From NCBI RefSeq assembly GCF_014284195.1, contig NZ_JACOGC010000005.1:248001-312000 (forward strand): a stretch of DNA of 64,000 nucleotides, written 5' to 3'. Source of the DNA: Cognatundibacterium griseum (GTDB taxonomy: Bacteria > Pseudomonadota > Gammaproteobacteria > Burkholderiales > Burkholderiaceae_D). The position numbers and the translations under genes were made by a program. Positions 1 through 9,577 of this stretch are shown one piece after another (the first letter of the stretch is position 1; the number at the start of each line of letters is the position of its first letter). Below the pieces are notes generated by a model. The model saw only the letters and a list, made by a program, of their open reading frames with translations, ran no database searches and was not told the origin of the DNA.

Positions 1-135
1 ATGCATCGCAAATTTATTGCCGTGACTGGTGGCGATACCAGCCGCATCCTGACCACGATGCTGCAGCAATAACAGCGCATCATAGATCAGTTGATTAACG
101 GGATTACTTGAAACAACACCGACGATGCCACACAT
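1..135 (-). CDS. purF: Amidophosphoribosyltransferase, N-terminal fragment
   Basis: Only the first 45 codons are in the window; the gene runs off the left edge. The protein starts MCGIVGVV, so once the initiator methionine is removed Cys2 is the N-terminal nucleophile of the class II glutamine amidotransferase domain. The stretch [14 protein letters not shown] is the family's conserved glutaminase motif. PurF makes phosphoribosylamine from PRPP and glutamine, the first committed step of purine synthesis. It is last in the minus-strand series that passes through cvpA, 22 bases upstream, which is the usual cvpA-purF pairing. Confidence 0.95.
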   Translation of the reverse strand, partial: MCGIVGVVSSNPVNQLIYDALLLLQHRGQDAAGIATSHGNKFAMH

Positions 136-157
136 GGTGGACTCCTAAAAAGACAAA

Positions 158-646
158 TTAAAACCGTACATGACTGGAAACCGACGCCGGCAAAAACGGA
201 ATCACCGTATTCGCTGCGGTTTCTGCCAAAGGACTGAACACGGCATTTTTCCAGAATGCCTGCTGCGGCATGGAGGTCATCCCGCACACCAGCACAGCTG
301 CCAATACCAGCACGCAACCGCGTGCCAGTCCAAATAATCCACCCAGACCACGGTCTGCCAGCGACAGGCCGCTCGCCTTGATCACCGCATCGACCGCCAT
401 CATGACCAGCGCCATCAACAAACGGACACCGATAAACAAGGCCAGAAACGCAATAATCAACCGGACAATCTGCCCCGGGAAAAGCGATGGCAGCCAGCCA
501 GCCAGTACTTCGCTGTAGGCGTTGGCAACCACAAAAGCAACGATCCAGCTCACCAGCGAAAGAATCTCTTTGATCAGGCCGCGCATCGTACTGATCACGA
601 TAGAACAAATCAGGATGATCAGAACCACATAGTCAAAAAGCGTCAC
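158..646 (-). CDS. cvpA: CvpA family inner-membrane protein
   Basis: A 162-residue hydrophobic protein with about four membrane segments (roughly residues 5-25, 28-48, 65-85 and 102-122), the size and pattern of CvpA. Family members lie beside purF and in enterobacteria are linked to colicin V production and envelope tolerance; the molecular function is not settled. The start is GTG at 646, 15 bases after the stop of the SPOR gene. No good Shine-Dalgarno sequence is visible, only a weak GGATG, so coupling to the upstream gene is likely (inference). The position between the SPOR-protein gene and purF is a conserved betaproteobacterial arrangement. Confidence 0.92.
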   Translation of the reverse strand: MTLFDYVVLIILICSIVISTMRGLIKEILSLVSWIVAFVVANAYSEVLAGWLPSLFPGQIVRLIIAFLALFIGVRLLMALVMMAVDAVIKASGLSLADRGLGGLFGLARGCVLVLAAVLVCGMTSMPQQAFWKNAVFSPLAETAANTVIPFLPASVSSHVRF

Positions 647-661
647 GATGAATGCATCCGG

Positions 662-1771
662 TTAATTCGGCACCAGCGTGCCATTGAGTCCCTGTTTCAC
701 TAATCGGGCGCGCATTTTTTCCGCCTCGTCCTTAGAGGCAAACGGGCCAACCCGCACACGAATTTTTTCGCCTGAAGCAGTTGCCACTTTCTGCGTATAG
801 GAACGGATGCCGGCGGCTTTCAGTTTTGACTGTAGTTCATCCACCTTATCCTGGCTGGCCAATGCCGCCACCTGTACCTGGTAAGCTGAAGATTTTTCGG
901 CAACCTCTGTTTTGCCAGCAGGTTTGGCAACCGGTCTGGGCGGCGCTTTTCCTTCCAGAATCGCCATCGCACGGGCTGCCTCATCCTCGTCACCGGCAGG
1001 TTTCTGTGTTTTGACAGCCAGATTAGCGGAAGCGGCCGGCTTGATATCGGCGTGTTCGGTTTTGCGTTCTGCTTTTGCAGCAGGTTCTTTGACAGGGTCT
1101 TTGTCCCCTTGTCTGACGGCTGTTTTTGTATCGGCTTTTACTTCTGCTTTTGGCTCAGCCCTGAGTTCATTGCGGGTATCAGGCTTCACAGCGGAGAGAT
1201 TGTCATTTTTGCCGTCAGTCCGCGCAGGTGCGGTCGACGTCGCTGTTGCTGCTTTTTCCGACCGGTTCTGACTGAGCGCCGTCACGGTGGCGACCGTTGC
1301 CGCCCCGGCAGCCACTACGGCAGCAGTTTTTCCGGCAGGCTGAGGGATATCCCGCTTTACCTTGTCTGCGCTGACAGGATCGATAATTTCTTCTCCGGCA
1401 TCATCGGCACTGACGATTGTTTTACGTGGATTGACCGGTTCTGCCGGCTGGCTGGCGCTGCTGTCATTTGCCTTGTTGTCTTTGGAGGGAATCCTGATGG
1501 CGATATCATCCGGCAGGGGTCTGGGTTCAGAGTCGAGCAGCATTGGCAAACCGATGATAGCCGCCAGCGCCAGTGCGACCGCACCAATCAGGCGTCTTCT
1601 GGCGCGTTTTTTTTCGGGCAGGATAGGATCATCCGCTTTACGGCGGCTGGTATCGGCCTTCTTGCTGCGGCTGCGCGACTGTACGCTGTCTTCTTCGGCA
1701 CGGGAGCGGAATTCGCCGCTGTCGTGGCTGTCAGATGTTTCCTGTTTTTTAAAACGCGAGAACAAACCCAT
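662..1771 (-). CDS. SPOR-domain cell-division/envelope protein (DedD-like)
   Basis: A 369-residue protein with a basic cytoplasmic N-terminus (residues 1-60), one membrane segment (about 62-80, RLIGAVALALAAIIGLPML), a long low-complexity linker rich in Ala, Lys, Glu and Pro, and a C-terminal SPOR domain (about 295-369, starting near AYQVQVAALAS). SPOR domains bind denuded peptidoglycan at division sites, so this is a bitopic septal protein of the DedD/FtsN type. It sits between folC and cvpA, where dedD lies in many proteobacteria. The linker differs widely between species, so only the two ends support the call. Confidence 0.88.
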   Translation of the reverse strand: MGLFSRFKKQETSDSHDSGEFRSRAEEDSVQSRSRSKKADTSRRKADDPILPEKKRARRRLIGAVALALAAIIGLPMLLDSEPRPLPDDIAIRIPSKDNKANDSSASQPAEPVNPRKTIVSADDAGEEIIDPVSADKVKRDIPQPAGKTAAVVAAGAATVATVTALSQNRSEKAATATSTAPARTDGKNDNLSAVKPDTRNELRAEPKAEVKADTKTAVRQGDKDPVKEPAAKAERKTEHADIKPAASANLAVKTQKPAGDEDEAARAMAILEGKAPPRPVAKPAGKTEVAEKSSAYQVQVAALASQDKVDELQSKLKAAGIRSYTQKVATASGEKIRVRVGPFASKDEAEKMRARLVKQGLNGTLVPN

Positions 1772-1839
1772 GAGCGAATAATCTGTTTGGTGGACATTGT
1801 TTTACCCCTGAAAATCAAGGGTAAATCCGCAAAATTGTC

Positions 1840-3129
1840 TTAATGCAGCGCTGACCTTCTGGCGCGCATCACACCCGCCACCGTCAGGAAAGAACCGAAG
1901 ACCACTATTCTATCATTTTCACCCGCCTGACTCATGGCCTGTGCATACGCCTGCTCAGGAGAATCAAAGGTCTGGATGGTTTTTTCCGGATCAGCCAGCA
2001 CTCCGGCGTCCAGCAGTTTCTGTTTCAGCTGCAATGCCGTTGCCGCCCGTGGCAGCGGCAGGCCGGTCACATACCAATGGTCAATCTTTCCTTTCAGATG
2101 TGCGATCACACCGTCAATATCTTTGTCCAGCATGGAACCGAAAACGGCGTAGGTATAAGCATGAAAACCCATGTTGTCGAGATTCTGGGACAGCGTCGCC
2201 GCTGCATGCGGGTTATGCGCCACATCCAGCACGACGGACGGCCGGCCGGGCATCACCTGAAAACGCCCGGGTAAATCGACCATCGCCAGTCCGGTACGAA
2301 CCTCTTGCGCCCCCACCGGTAACTCAATCCGCAATGCTTCCAGCGCAGCCAGTACCGCCGCCGCATTCAGCAACTGATTCGCGCCGCGCAGACTCGGATA
2401 CCCGAGCGAATTGCGCCGCTGGGAACGGCCGCCGTAATTCCACTGCTGTTTATCGCCGTTGTAATTAAAATCGCGGCCAAACAACCAGAGGTCGGCACCA
2501 ATCGCATTCGCATGGTCAATCAGCGATTGCGGCGGCAGCGGATCAGCGCAAATAGCCGCTTTACCGGGGCGGAATATTCCAGCCTTCTCAAAGCCGATTT
2601 TTTCGCGGGTATCGCCGAGGTAATCAGTGTGATCAATATCGATACTGGTCACGACAGACACATCGGCATCAATCACATTCACCGCATCCAGACGTCCGCC
2701 CAGCCCGACTTCCAGAATCACCACATCCAGCGGCGCTTCCGACAATAGTTGGCAGATTGCCAGCGTAGTGAATTCAAAGTAGGTCAGCGAGGTAGCCTCC
2801 CTCGCCTGCTCCACCGCTGCAAATGCCTTGATCAACACCGCGTCGCTGACGTTTTCGCCATTGATACGGGCACGCTCATTGAAATCAAGAAAATGTGGCT
2901 TGCTGTACAGCCCAACCCGGTAGCCGGCCTGCATCAGAATCGATTCCAGCATGGCACAGGTCGAGCCCTTGCCATTGGTTCCCGCCACCATAATGACAGG
3001 GCAATGGAACTGCAAATGCAGGCGGTCTTTAACTGAAGCAACGCGCTCCAGTCCCATGTCGATTTCTTTCGAGTGACGCGTTTCAAGCAGCGTCAGCCAT
3101 TCCGGCAAGCTTACGGGTAAATTTGGCAT
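1840..3129 (-). CDS. folC: Bifunctional dihydrofolate/folylpolyglutamate synthase
   Basis: A 429-residue Mur-ligase-family enzyme. The ATP-binding loop VAGTNGKGST (about 48-57) and the C-terminal ligase domain with DVAHNPHA are present, and length matches FolC. It adds glutamate to dihydropteroate and extends the polyglutamate tail of folates in the cytoplasm. The start ATG at 3129 lies only a few bases beyond the T-run of a strong hairpin terminator that follows accD, so folC either uses readthrough or has its own start point. The Mur-ligase fold and the neighbours accD and cvpA agree with the usual betaproteobacterial order. Confidence 0.96.
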   Translation of the reverse strand: MPNLPVSLPEWLTLLETRHSKEIDMGLERVASVKDRLHLQFHCPVIMVAGTNGKGSTCAMLESILMQAGYRVGLYSKPHFLDFNERARINGENVSDAVLIKAFAAVEQAREATSLTYFEFTTLAICQLLSEAPLDVVILEVGLGGRLDAVNVIDADVSVVTSIDIDHTDYLGDTREKIGFEKAGIFRPGKAAICADPLPPQSLIDHANAIGADLWLFGRDFNYNGDKQQWNYGGRSQRRNSLGYPSLRGANQLLNAAAVLAALEALRIELPVGAQEVRTGLAMVDLPGRFQVMPGRPSVVLDVAHNPHAAATLSQNLDNMGFHAYTYAVFGSMLDKDIDGVIAHLKGKIDHWYVTGLPLPRAATALQLKQKLLDAGVLADPEKTIQTFDSPEQAYAQAMSQAGENDRIVVFGSFLTVAGVMRARRSALH

Positions 3130-3133
3130 AAGA

Positions 3134-3166
3134 TAAAAAAAGCCCGAAGAACAGCGTTTCGGGCTT
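3134..3166 (-). terminator. Rho-independent terminator after accD, abutting folC
   Basis: Read on the minus strand, AAGCCCGAA and TTCGGGCTT pair across a short loop and are followed by a run of seven T. The T-run ends four bases before the folC start codon, so the element could limit folC expression from upstream promoters. Confidence 0.75.
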
Positions 3167-3189
3167 GGGGTATCAGAGTAAAGAGAAAA

Positions 3190-4062
3190 TCAGGCAACGG
3201 CTTCAGCAGGCTGGCTTTGCAGCAAGGCTAACAAACGGGCAATTTCCTCACGCATCTTGCGGCGGTCGACAATCATGTCAATCGCACCTTTCTGCAGCAG
3301 GAATTCAGAACGCTGGAAACCTTCCGGCAGTTTTTCACGAACGGTATTTTCAATCACGCGCGGACCGGCGAAGCCAATCAGCGCTTTCGGCTCGGCAATC
3401 ACGACATCGCCCAGGAACGCAAACGAGGCCGAAACGCCGCCTGTGGTCGGGTCAGTCAGTACCGAGATGAAAGGCAATTTCTTTTCAGATAATTTCGTCA
3501 GCATGGAGGTTGTTTTTGCCATCTGCATCAGCGACAGCACGCCTTCCTGCATACGGGCGCCACCACTGGCAGTAATGCAAATAAACGGCACTTTCTGCTC
3601 CAGCGCAGCCTGCGCACCACGGACAAAACGCTCACCCAGTACAGAGCCCATCGTACCGGCCATGAATTCATAGGCGAAACAGGACACAACGACCGGCACA
3701 GCCATGATGGAGCCGCCCATCACAACCATGGAATCGGTTTCCCCGGTACCTTCCAGCGCGTCTTTCAGACGGTCTGTGTATTTTTTACTGTCTTTGAATT
3801 TCAGCGTATCAACAGGTAGGATTTCCTGTCCGATTTCATAGCGGCCGCCGGCGTCGAGCAAAGCGTCGAGGCGTTCGCGGGCACTGATACGCATGTGATG
3901 ACTGCATTTCGGGCAGACATGAATATTGGCTTCCAGATCAGAACGGTACAACACAGCCTCGCAGGACGGGCACTTGACCCAGAGTCCCTCAGGAATCGAT
4001 TTCCGGTTTGCGGATTCCGAACGTTGTATGCGCGGTGGCAACAGTTTTTCTAACCAACTCAT
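3190..4062 (-). CDS. accD: Acetyl-CoA carboxylase carboxyltransferase subunit beta
   Basis: A 290-residue protein with the N-terminal four-cysteine zinc ribbon (CPSCEAVL then CPKC, about residues 28-53) and the crotonase-type carboxyltransferase domain containing [12 protein letters not shown] and [14 protein letters not shown]. With AccA it transfers carboxyl from biotin to acetyl-CoA, the committed step of fatty-acid synthesis. The start ATG at 4062 has a strong GAGGAG Shine-Dalgarno sequence. It lies 103 bases downstream of trpA, with a hairpin between them, and is followed by a terminator before folC. Confidence 0.97.
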   Translation of the reverse strand: MSWLEKLLPPRIQRSESANRKSIPEGLWVKCPSCEAVLYRSDLEANIHVCPKCSHHMRISARERLDALLDAGGRYEIGQEILPVDTLKFKDSKKYTDRLKDALEGTGETDSMVVMGGSIMAVPVVVSCFAYEFMAGTMGSVLGERFVRGAQAALEQKVPFICITASGGARMQEGVLSLMQMAKTTSMLTKLSEKKLPFISVLTDPTTGGVSASFAFLGDVVIAEPKALIGFAGPRVIENTVREKLPEGFQRSEFLLQKGAIDMIVDRRKMREEIARLLALLQSQPAEAVA

Positions 4063-4079
4063 GTTTTCTCCTCATTGCT

Positions 4080-4105
4080 ACTGGCAACCCCAGGGGTTTG
4101 CCAGT
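4080..4105 (-). other. Strong intercistronic hairpin between trpA and accD
   Basis: ACTGGCAA, CCCC, A, GGGG and TTTGCCAGT form an almost perfect hairpin of about 12 base pairs. No T-run follows on the minus strand; the accD ribosome-binding site comes instead. It may stabilise or process the trp-accD transcript rather than terminate it. Confidence 0.5.
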
Positions 4106-4165
4106 GTCTGATTCTCTGGTGCAAGAACCGTTCAGCGATCTGTTTTTTAACAGCAGGCGCGTATT

Positions 4166-4963
4166 TTACTCGTCCAACGCCTGTCTGACACCAGAAATAA
4201 AACTTTTTACTGCAGCAACTGCCTGTTCAGACGGGGTGTTTTCCAGCTCCTGAATAATACGGGACCCAATTACCACGCCGTCTGCCACTGAGCTGACCGC
4301 TCTTGCAGTGGCGCCGTCACGGATACCGAAACCGACGCCTACCGGTACGTTCACGTGCTTCCTGATCCGCGGGATCATGTCTGCAACCGCAGCCAGATCC
4401 AGATTACCGGAACCGGTAACCCCTTTCAGCGACACATAATACACATAACCGCTGGCAATCTTTCCAACCTGAGCCATGCGCTCATCGGTGGATGTCGGCG
4501 CCAGCAGGAAAATAGTGTCCATGTCATGTTGCTGCATTTCCGATGCGAATTCTTCGCACTCCTCGGGCGGATAATCCACCACGAGCACTCCGTCCACTCC
4601 GGCTTCGGCAGCCTGGCGGATAAAAGCCTGCTGCCCCATGCGTTCGACCGGATTGGCATATCCCATCAGCACGACCGGCGTTTTTTGATTGTTTACTCTA
4701 AATTCGCGGACGAATTGTAATACATCACGCAAACCAACTCCAAATTGCAGCGCCCGCTCCGATGCGCGCTGAATGACCGGGCCATCCGCCATCGGGTCGG
4801 AGAAAGGGACACCCAACTCAATAATATCCGCCCCGCCCTCGACCAGAGCATGCATCAGCGGCACCGTCATGGCGGGTGCCGGGTCTCCGGCAGTAATAAA
4901 AGGAATCAGTGCTTTTCTGTTGTGTGCTGCCAGTGCAGCCAGGGTACTTTTTATCTTTGACAT
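4166..4963 (-). CDS. trpA: Tryptophan synthase alpha chain
   Basis: A protein of about 265 residues from the ATG at 4963 ([11 protein letters not shown]). It has the TrpA signatures [24 protein letters not shown] with the catalytic Glu near residue 50, and GVGFGIRD for phosphate binding. TrpA cleaves indole-3-glycerol phosphate to indole, which is channelled to TrpB. An upstream in-frame start at 5002 would add 13 residues not typical of the family, and an AGG lies ahead of the chosen ATG. TrpB ends 192 bases upstream, an unusually wide gap filled by an inverted-repeat element. Confidence 0.96.
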   Translation of the reverse strand: MSKIKSTLAALAAHNRKALIPFITAGDPAPAMTVPLMHALVEGGADIIELGVPFSDPMADGPVIQRASERALQFGVGLRDVLQFVREFRVNNQKTPVVLMGYANPVERMGQQAFIRQAAEAGVDGVLVVDYPPEECEEFASEMQQHDMDTIFLLAPTSTDERMAQVGKIASGYVYYVSLKGVTGSGNLDLAAVADMIPRIRKHVNVPVGVGFGIRDGATARAVSSVADGVVIGSRIIQELENTPSEQAVAAVKSFISGVRQALDE

Positions 4964-5022
4964 AGTAGAAAACCTGTTGATCTGCCCGTCATTACGGGCC
5001 ATAAAGTGTGTCAGGATGCATT

Positions 5023-5125
5023 CTCAGAATCCAGATACTCCCCCCAGTATGTTTTGAAATCCTTATTTTTTGTGGACTTCAGAAGAATTTCCTCAAAAAT
5101 ATGGGGGAGTATCTGTTTTTCTGAG
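5023..5125. repeat. Inverted-repeat element between trpB and trpA
   Basis: A perfect 13-base arm CAGATACTCCCCC at 5032-5044 is matched by GGGGGAGTATCTG at 5103-5115. An outer pair, CTCAGAA at 5023-5029 and TTCTGAG at 5119-5125, extends the symmetry. The 58 bases between the arms are T-rich and have no coding potential. The same 13-base core recurs at 42635-42647, which marks this as a small dispersed element or a shared binding site. The left arm also reads TACT-C6-AGTA, close to the operator type of CsoR/RcnR metal regulators. Confidence 0.7.
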
Positions 5126-5155
5126 TCTTTCTGATTTTTTCTGCCTGAACCGCAG

Positions 5156-6433
5156 TCAGAATTTCAATCCGGCGCGCTCGGCAACCGTATGCATATCCTT
5201 ATCACCACGGCCTGACAAATTGGCCAGCACAATCTGATCTTTGGGCAATGTCGCCGCCAGCTTGGTGGCATAGGCGAGCGCATGACTGGATTCCAGCGCC
5301 GGAATAATGCCTTCAATCCGGCAGCAATCATGGAATGCCTTTAATGCTTCTTCATCGGTAATCGTCACGTATTCGGCGCGGCCACTGTCCTTCAGCCAAG
5401 CATGCTCCGGCCCGACTCCGGGGTAATCCAGTCCGGCGGAAACGGAATGCGTTTCAATGACCTGTCCGTTTTCATCCTGCAGCAGATAGGTCCGGTTACC
5501 ATGCAGCACGCCGGGGGAACCCGCCGTCAGCGAGGCTGAATGGCGGCCACTTTCCATGCCGTCACCTGCCGCCTCGACGCCGATCAGCCGGGTTTCTCGA
5601 TGATCGATGTAAGGATAAAAAATGCCCATCGCATTTGAACCGCCGCCAACACAAGCCACCACATAATCGGGCTGACGTCCGGTCAGTTCCGGCATCTGCC
5701 ACAGACATTCTTCACCGATCACCGACTGAAAATCCCGCACCATCATCGGATACGGATGTGGTCCCGCCACGGTGCCGATGATATAAAACGTGTTATCGAC
5801 ATTCGCCACCCAGTCGCGCATCGCTTCATTCAAGGCGTCTTTCAGGGTCTTTGAACCCGATTCGACCGGCACCACCGTGGCGCCGAGCAACTTCATCCGG
5901 TAAACATTCTGCGCCTGACGCTTCACGTCTTCCGACCCCATGTACACCACGCACTCCAGGCCAAAACGTGCGCAGATAGTGGCTGTTGCCACGCCATGCT
6001 GACCAGCGCCGGTCTCAGCGATCACTCGCGGCTTCCCCATGCGCTTTGCCAGCAAAGCCTGGCCGATGACGTTATTGATCTTATGCGCCCCGGTATGATT
6101 CAGATCTTCACGCTTAAAGTAAATCTGCGCGCCACCAATCAGATCGGACCAGCGCCTGGCGTGATAAACCGGGGATGGCCGGCCGACAAAATATTTCAGT
6201 TCATTTCTGAATTCAGCCAGAAACGCCGGATCGTGCTGATACTTGGCATAAGCATCCCGCAGTTCATTCAGGGCATGCGTCAGCGTTTCGGAAACAAAGC
6301 TGCCGCCATAAGGACCGAAATGACCTCGGCTATCCGGCAAGTGATAGCCGGCAGACTGGTAAATGGCTTGCTTTGTCTGCTGATTCAGGGATTGACGCTC
6401 GAACTGAGCGTCGAGGGATTGTAATTCTTTCAT
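5156..6433 (-). CDS. trpB: Tryptophan synthase beta chain
   Basis: A protein of about 425 residues from the ATG at 6433 (MKELQSLD), chosen because AGGA lies five bases ahead of it. It has the PLP lysine in HTGAHKINN, the glycine-rich phosphate loop [10 protein letters not shown] and the C-terminal LSGRGDKD. TrpB condenses indole with serine to give tryptophan and forms an alpha2-beta2 complex with TrpA. It has a slightly longer N-terminus than enterobacterial TrpB, as in other betaproteobacteria. It follows trpF by 111 bases and precedes trpA in the same direction. Confidence 0.97.
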   Translation of the reverse strand: MKELQSLDAQFERQSLNQQTKQAIYQSAGYHLPDSRGHFGPYGGSFVSETLTHALNELRDAYAKYQHDPAFLAEFRNELKYFVGRPSPVYHARRWSDLIGGAQIYFKREDLNHTGAHKINNVIGQALLAKRMGKPRVIAETGAGQHGVATATICARFGLECVVYMGSEDVKRQAQNVYRMKLLGATVVPVESGSKTLKDALNEAMRDWVANVDNTFYIIGTVAGPHPYPMMVRDFQSVIGEECLWQMPELTGRQPDYVVACVGGGSNAMGIFYPYIDHRETRLIGVEAAGDGMESGRHSASLTAGSPGVLHGNRTYLLQDENGQVIETHSVSAGLDYPGVGPEHAWLKDSGRAEYVTITDEEALKAFHDCCRIEGIIPALESSHALAYATKLAATLPKDQIVLANLSGRGDKDMHTVAERAGLKF

Positions 6434-6544
6434 AATCATCCTTTGTCCGGCGGTCATGCGCTGCGCTCATGGCAGTGGCAGCCCGCCCGTGTCTTAGTCT
6501 GGCATATCCGGAAAGCAGCGCACAGTCTGCGCCACATCCCGGCA

Positions 6545-7216
6545 TTACCGGCAGGCTTCATGCACTGCACGAATAAACGCCTGCACCTTTACCTCATCCT
6601 TTACACCTTTCGACAGCTCGACGCCACTGCTGACATCGACCGCAAAAGGCCGCACCTGACTAACTGCGCCAGTCACATTTTGAACGCTCAAGCCACCACT
6701 TAAAACGACCCGAGGCGCGAGCTCTTTTGGAATGAGAGACCAATCAAACACCTTTCCACCGCCGCCGTAACCATCCACGAAGGTATCCAGCAGCAAACCA
6801 TTAAACAAAGGACTTGCATCACGATATGCACGCTCACATTCTAGCAAATCGTCAGCGCTTGTGTCAGGCCTGATACGGTATGCCCGGATAAACGGCCGCT
6901 GCACGCCGGCAGCCAGCATGGCACACTGCTGCGGCGTTTCATCACCATGAAATTGTAACAACTGTACCGGAGCCTGCTCCAGCACGGTGCGCAATTCAGG
7001 CTCAGTCACATTCACAAACAATCCCACAGACATCACAAAGGGAGGAAAAGTACGCAACAGATCTGCCGCCTGCGCGGGCGTCACATAGCGCGGGCTGGCC
7101 GGATAAAACACCAGCCCAACCGCATCTGCCCCGGCAGCAATCACGCTTGCCACATCTTCAGGCCGGGTCAGGCCGCAAATCTTGATTCTGGTTCTGCGTG
7201 TCATCATCAAACTCAT
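6545..7216 (-). CDS. trpF: Phosphoribosylanthranilate isomerase
   Basis: A 223-residue TIM-barrel protein starting near RIKICGLTRPED, the N-terminal catalytic-Cys motif of TrpF, with the catalytic Asp in LLLDTFVDGYGG and the phosphate loop LSGGL. It converts N-(5-phosphoribosyl)anthranilate to the carboxyphenylamino deoxyribulose phosphate. ATG codons at 7216, 7207 and 7204 are all possible starts. It is a stand-alone TrpF, not fused to TrpC as in E. coli, and is first of the trpFBA set here. Confidence 0.96.
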   Translation of the reverse strand: MSLMMTRRTRIKICGLTRPEDVASVIAAGADAVGLVFYPASPRYVTPAQAADLLRTFPPFVMSVGLFVNVTEPELRTVLEQAPVQLLQFHGDETPQQCAMLAAGVQRPFIRAYRIRPDTSADDLLECERAYRDASPLFNGLLLDTFVDGYGGGGKVFDWSLIPKELAPRVVLSGGLSVQNVTGAVSQVRPFAVDVSSGVELSKGVKDEVKVQAFIRAVHEACR

Positions 7217-7331
7217 TGATCGGATGTGTAATTTTTCATTGTACTCTCACCGATTGTTTTTCTGAGCAGGCGCCTGAAAAGACAGGAAGTTCTGCGATAA
7301 TTCAAAGATCACCCAGATTCCAATCATAACC

Positions 7332-8114
7332 ATGCCAAGCGCCGACAACCGCATCACAACCCTGTTTGATTTGCCGATCCGGAGCATGCGCTTTCATGAA
7401 GCCAGCCAAACCTTGATGACCGCCGCCACCCGGCACGATCAGCCATCCCAGATCGTGGTGACGCCGAATGTCGATCATATTGTGCGGCTGGATCAGCAGC
7501 CAGAATTCAAAAACCTGTATGCCACGGCAGATTATATTTTTGCAGATGGCATGCCCGTGGTCTGGGCCAGCAAAATGACCAGCAACCCGCTACCGGAACG
7601 CGTCACCGGCGCAGATTTATTCGTCGCCCTGTGCAAGCAATGTGCACAGAAAAACCTGCCCGTATTCATCCTCGGCGGCATGCCCGGACAGGAACAGGAA
7701 CTACAGGACGCCTTTGCCCGCACCTACCCGGGGCTGCCAGTCAGTATTTTTTGCCCATCCATGCAATTCACTCCCGATGGCAATGAGGCTGACACCGCTA
7801 TCGGGCGCATTCAGGACGCCGGTCCTGCTATTTTATTCATCTGCCTCGGCATGCCGAAGCAAGAATATTTCGCTTTTCGTTATCGCCGTGAAATTCAATC
7901 GGGGAATGTGCCGTTAATTCTGTGCGTCGGCGCAGCGATGGAGTTTGCACTTGGTCAGAAAAAAAGAGCGCCTCTGTGGATGCAAAAAATCGGCATGGAA
8001 TGGTTCTGGCGCCTGGCTTCAGAGCCCCGCCGTCTGTGGCAGCGCTACACGGTTCAGGGCAGCCGTTTTTTCGGCATTCTGCTCAGGGAACGCCGAAAAC
8101 TCCGGCAATCCTAG
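7332..8114 (+). CDS. WecG/TagA/CpsF family glycosyltransferase
   Basis: A 260-residue protein with the family hallmarks VVTPNVDHIV (about 42-51), IFADGMPVVWASK (about 72-84) and the C-terminal CLGMPKQEYF and VGAAMEFALGQKKRAP. GT26 enzymes transfer an N-acetylmannosamine or related sugar onto lipid-linked GlcNAc, an early step in enterobacterial common antigen, teichoic acid or exopolysaccharide synthesis. The donor and acceptor here cannot be read from sequence. It is separated from the rest of the polysaccharide genes by aceA and is transcribed divergently from trpF. A bidirectional-looking terminator follows. Confidence 0.9.
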   Translation: MPSADNRITTLFDLPIRSMRFHEASQTLMTAATRHDQPSQIVVTPNVDHIVRLDQQPEFKNLYATADYIFADGMPVVWASKMTSNPLPERVTGADLFVALCKQCAQKNLPVFILGGMPGQEQELQDAFARTYPGLPVSIFCPSMQFTPDGNEADTAIGRIQDAGPAILFICLGMPKQEYFAFRYRREIQSGNVPLILCVGAAMEFALGQKKRAPLWMQKIGMEWFWRLASEPRRLWQRYTVQGSRFFGILLRERRKLRQS

Positions 8115-8153
8115 CCGGCACGCGCGCAGAATAGACAAGGGCATCGGCACAGC

Positions 8154-8189
8154 AAAAAGCCGCACAGAAAACAATCTGTGCGGCTTTTT
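8154..8189. terminator. Bidirectional rho-independent terminator between wecG-like gene and aceA
   Basis: AAAAAGCCGCACAGA pairs with TCTGTGCGGCTTTTT around a short AAACAA loop. The A-tract and T-tract on either side make it usable by both convergent genes. It lies 40 bases after the + strand gene and about 90 bases after aceA. Confidence 0.88.
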
Positions 8190-8281
8190 CTTTACTACGG
8201 GAGATTGTTGCCGGCATCACACCGACCTGCTGAACGACGCCGAACCAAACGTCCGGCGGTCATTGAGCAACATGCAATGCA

Positions 8282-9577
8282 TTAAGCGATTTTCTTTTCG
8301 AAGAATTGCTCATCTTCAGTGGAGCCGTGCAATGCGGTTGTCGAAGACTGACCTTGCTGGATAGTCTGGGTCACTGCATCGAAATAGCCGGTACCGACTT
8401 CACGCTGATGCTTCACTGCTGTAAAGCCTTTTTCTGCCGCGGCAAATTCTGCTTCCTGCAGTTCAACGAATGCCGACATCTGGCGACGTGCATAACCATG
8501 AGCCAGGTTGAACATGCCGTAGTTCAGTGCATGGAAGCCCGCCAGTGTGATGAACTGGAATTTATAGCCCATTGCGCCGAGTTCTTTCTGGAATTTCGCA
8601 ATCGTTGCGTCATCCAGATTTTTCTTCCAGTTAAACGATGGCGAGCAGTTGTAGGACAGCAGCTTGCCTGGGAACTTGGCGTGGATTGCATCGGCAAATG
8701 CTTTAGCAAATTCCAGGTCAGGCTTACCAGTTTCGCACCAGATCAGATCAGCATATTCAGCATAAGCCAGACCACGGGAAATCGCTTGCTCCAGACCTGG
8801 TTTAGTTTTGTAGAAACCTTCAACAGTGCGTTCGCCAGTGCAGAATGGCTTGTCGTTTGCGTCAACATCAGAAGTCAGCAAATCTGCGGCTTCGGCATCA
8901 GTACGCGCCAGAATCACGGTTGGTGTGCCCATGATGTCCGCAGCCAGACGTGCCGCATTCAGCTTTTCAACTGCTTCACGGGTAGGAACCAGAACCTTGC
9001 CGCCCATGTGGCCGCACTTCTTGACGGAAGCCAGCTGATCTTCGAAGTGAACGCCAGAGGCGCCAGCTTCGATCATCGCTTTCATCAGTTCAAAAGCATT
9101 CAGAACACCACCGAAACCGGCTTCCGCATCAGCAACGATTGGTGCAAAGAAATCGATATCGTCTTTACCTTCAGACCATTGGATCTGATCAGCGCGTGTC
9201 AATGTGTTGTTGATACGCTTGACGACCAGCGGAACAGAGTTCGCTGGATACAGGGATTGGTCAGGATACATTTCACCAGCAACGTTGGCATCGCCAGCAA
9301 CCTGCCAGCCAGACAGGTAAATCGCTTTCAGGCCAGCTTTCACCTGTTGCATTGCCTGATTACCGGTCAACGCGCCCAGTGCATTGATGAATGGCTCGTT
9401 ATTGACCAGATCCCACAACTTGATCGCACCGTTTTTCGCGATTGTGTGCTCCACCTTGATGGAACCACGCAGACGGACTACGTCTTCTGCTGTGTAGTTA
9501 CGCTTGATACCTTTCCAGCGTGGATTGGTATCCCAGTCTTTTTGCAATTCTGCTACTTGTTGTGCGCGTGTTGTCAT
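8282..9577 (-). CDS. aceA: Isocitrate lyase
   Basis: A 431-residue enzyme of the E. coli-type length class. The catalytic loop KKCGHMGGK has the nucleophilic Cys at residue 188, and [13 protein letters not shown] and [11 protein letters not shown] line the active site. It splits isocitrate into glyoxylate and succinate, the first step of the glyoxylate bypass needed for growth on acetate or fatty acids. The start ATG at 9577 has an AGGAG site. It has its own promoter with an adjoining palindrome and ends at a shared terminator, so it is a single-gene unit. It is set inside a polysaccharide region to which it has no obvious functional tie. Confidence 0.98.
   Translation of the reverse strand: MTTRAQQVAELQKDWDTNPRWKGIKRNYTAEDVVRLRGSIKVEHTIAKNGAIKLWDLVNNEPFINALGALTGNQAMQQVKAGLKAIYLSGWQVAGDANVAGEMYPDQSLYPANSVPLVVKRINNTLTRADQIQWSEGKDDIDFFAPIVADAEAGFGGVLNAFELMKAMIEAGASGVHFEDQLASVKKCGHMGGKVLVPTREAVEKLNAARLAADIMGTPTVILARTDAEAADLLTSDVDANDKPFCTGERTVEGFYKTKPGLEQAISRGLAYAEYADLIWCETGKPDLEFAKAFADAIHAKFPGKLLSYNCSPSFNWKKNLDDATIAKFQKELGAMGYKFQFITLAGFHALNYGMFNLAHGYARRQMSAFVELQEAEFAAAEKGFTAVKHQREVGTGYFDAVTQTIQQGQSSTTALHGSTEDEQFFEKKIA

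Noticed and set aside
1052-1843. 263-codon frame opposite the SPOR-protein gene
   Set aside because: The composition (runs of Phe, Cys, Arg) is that of the reverse reading of an Ala/Lys-rich linker.
5032-5115. trp attenuator or T-box between trpB and trpA
   Set aside because: There is no leader peptide with tandem Trp codons and no T-box sequence. The position inside the operon and the second copy at 42635 fit a repeat better.
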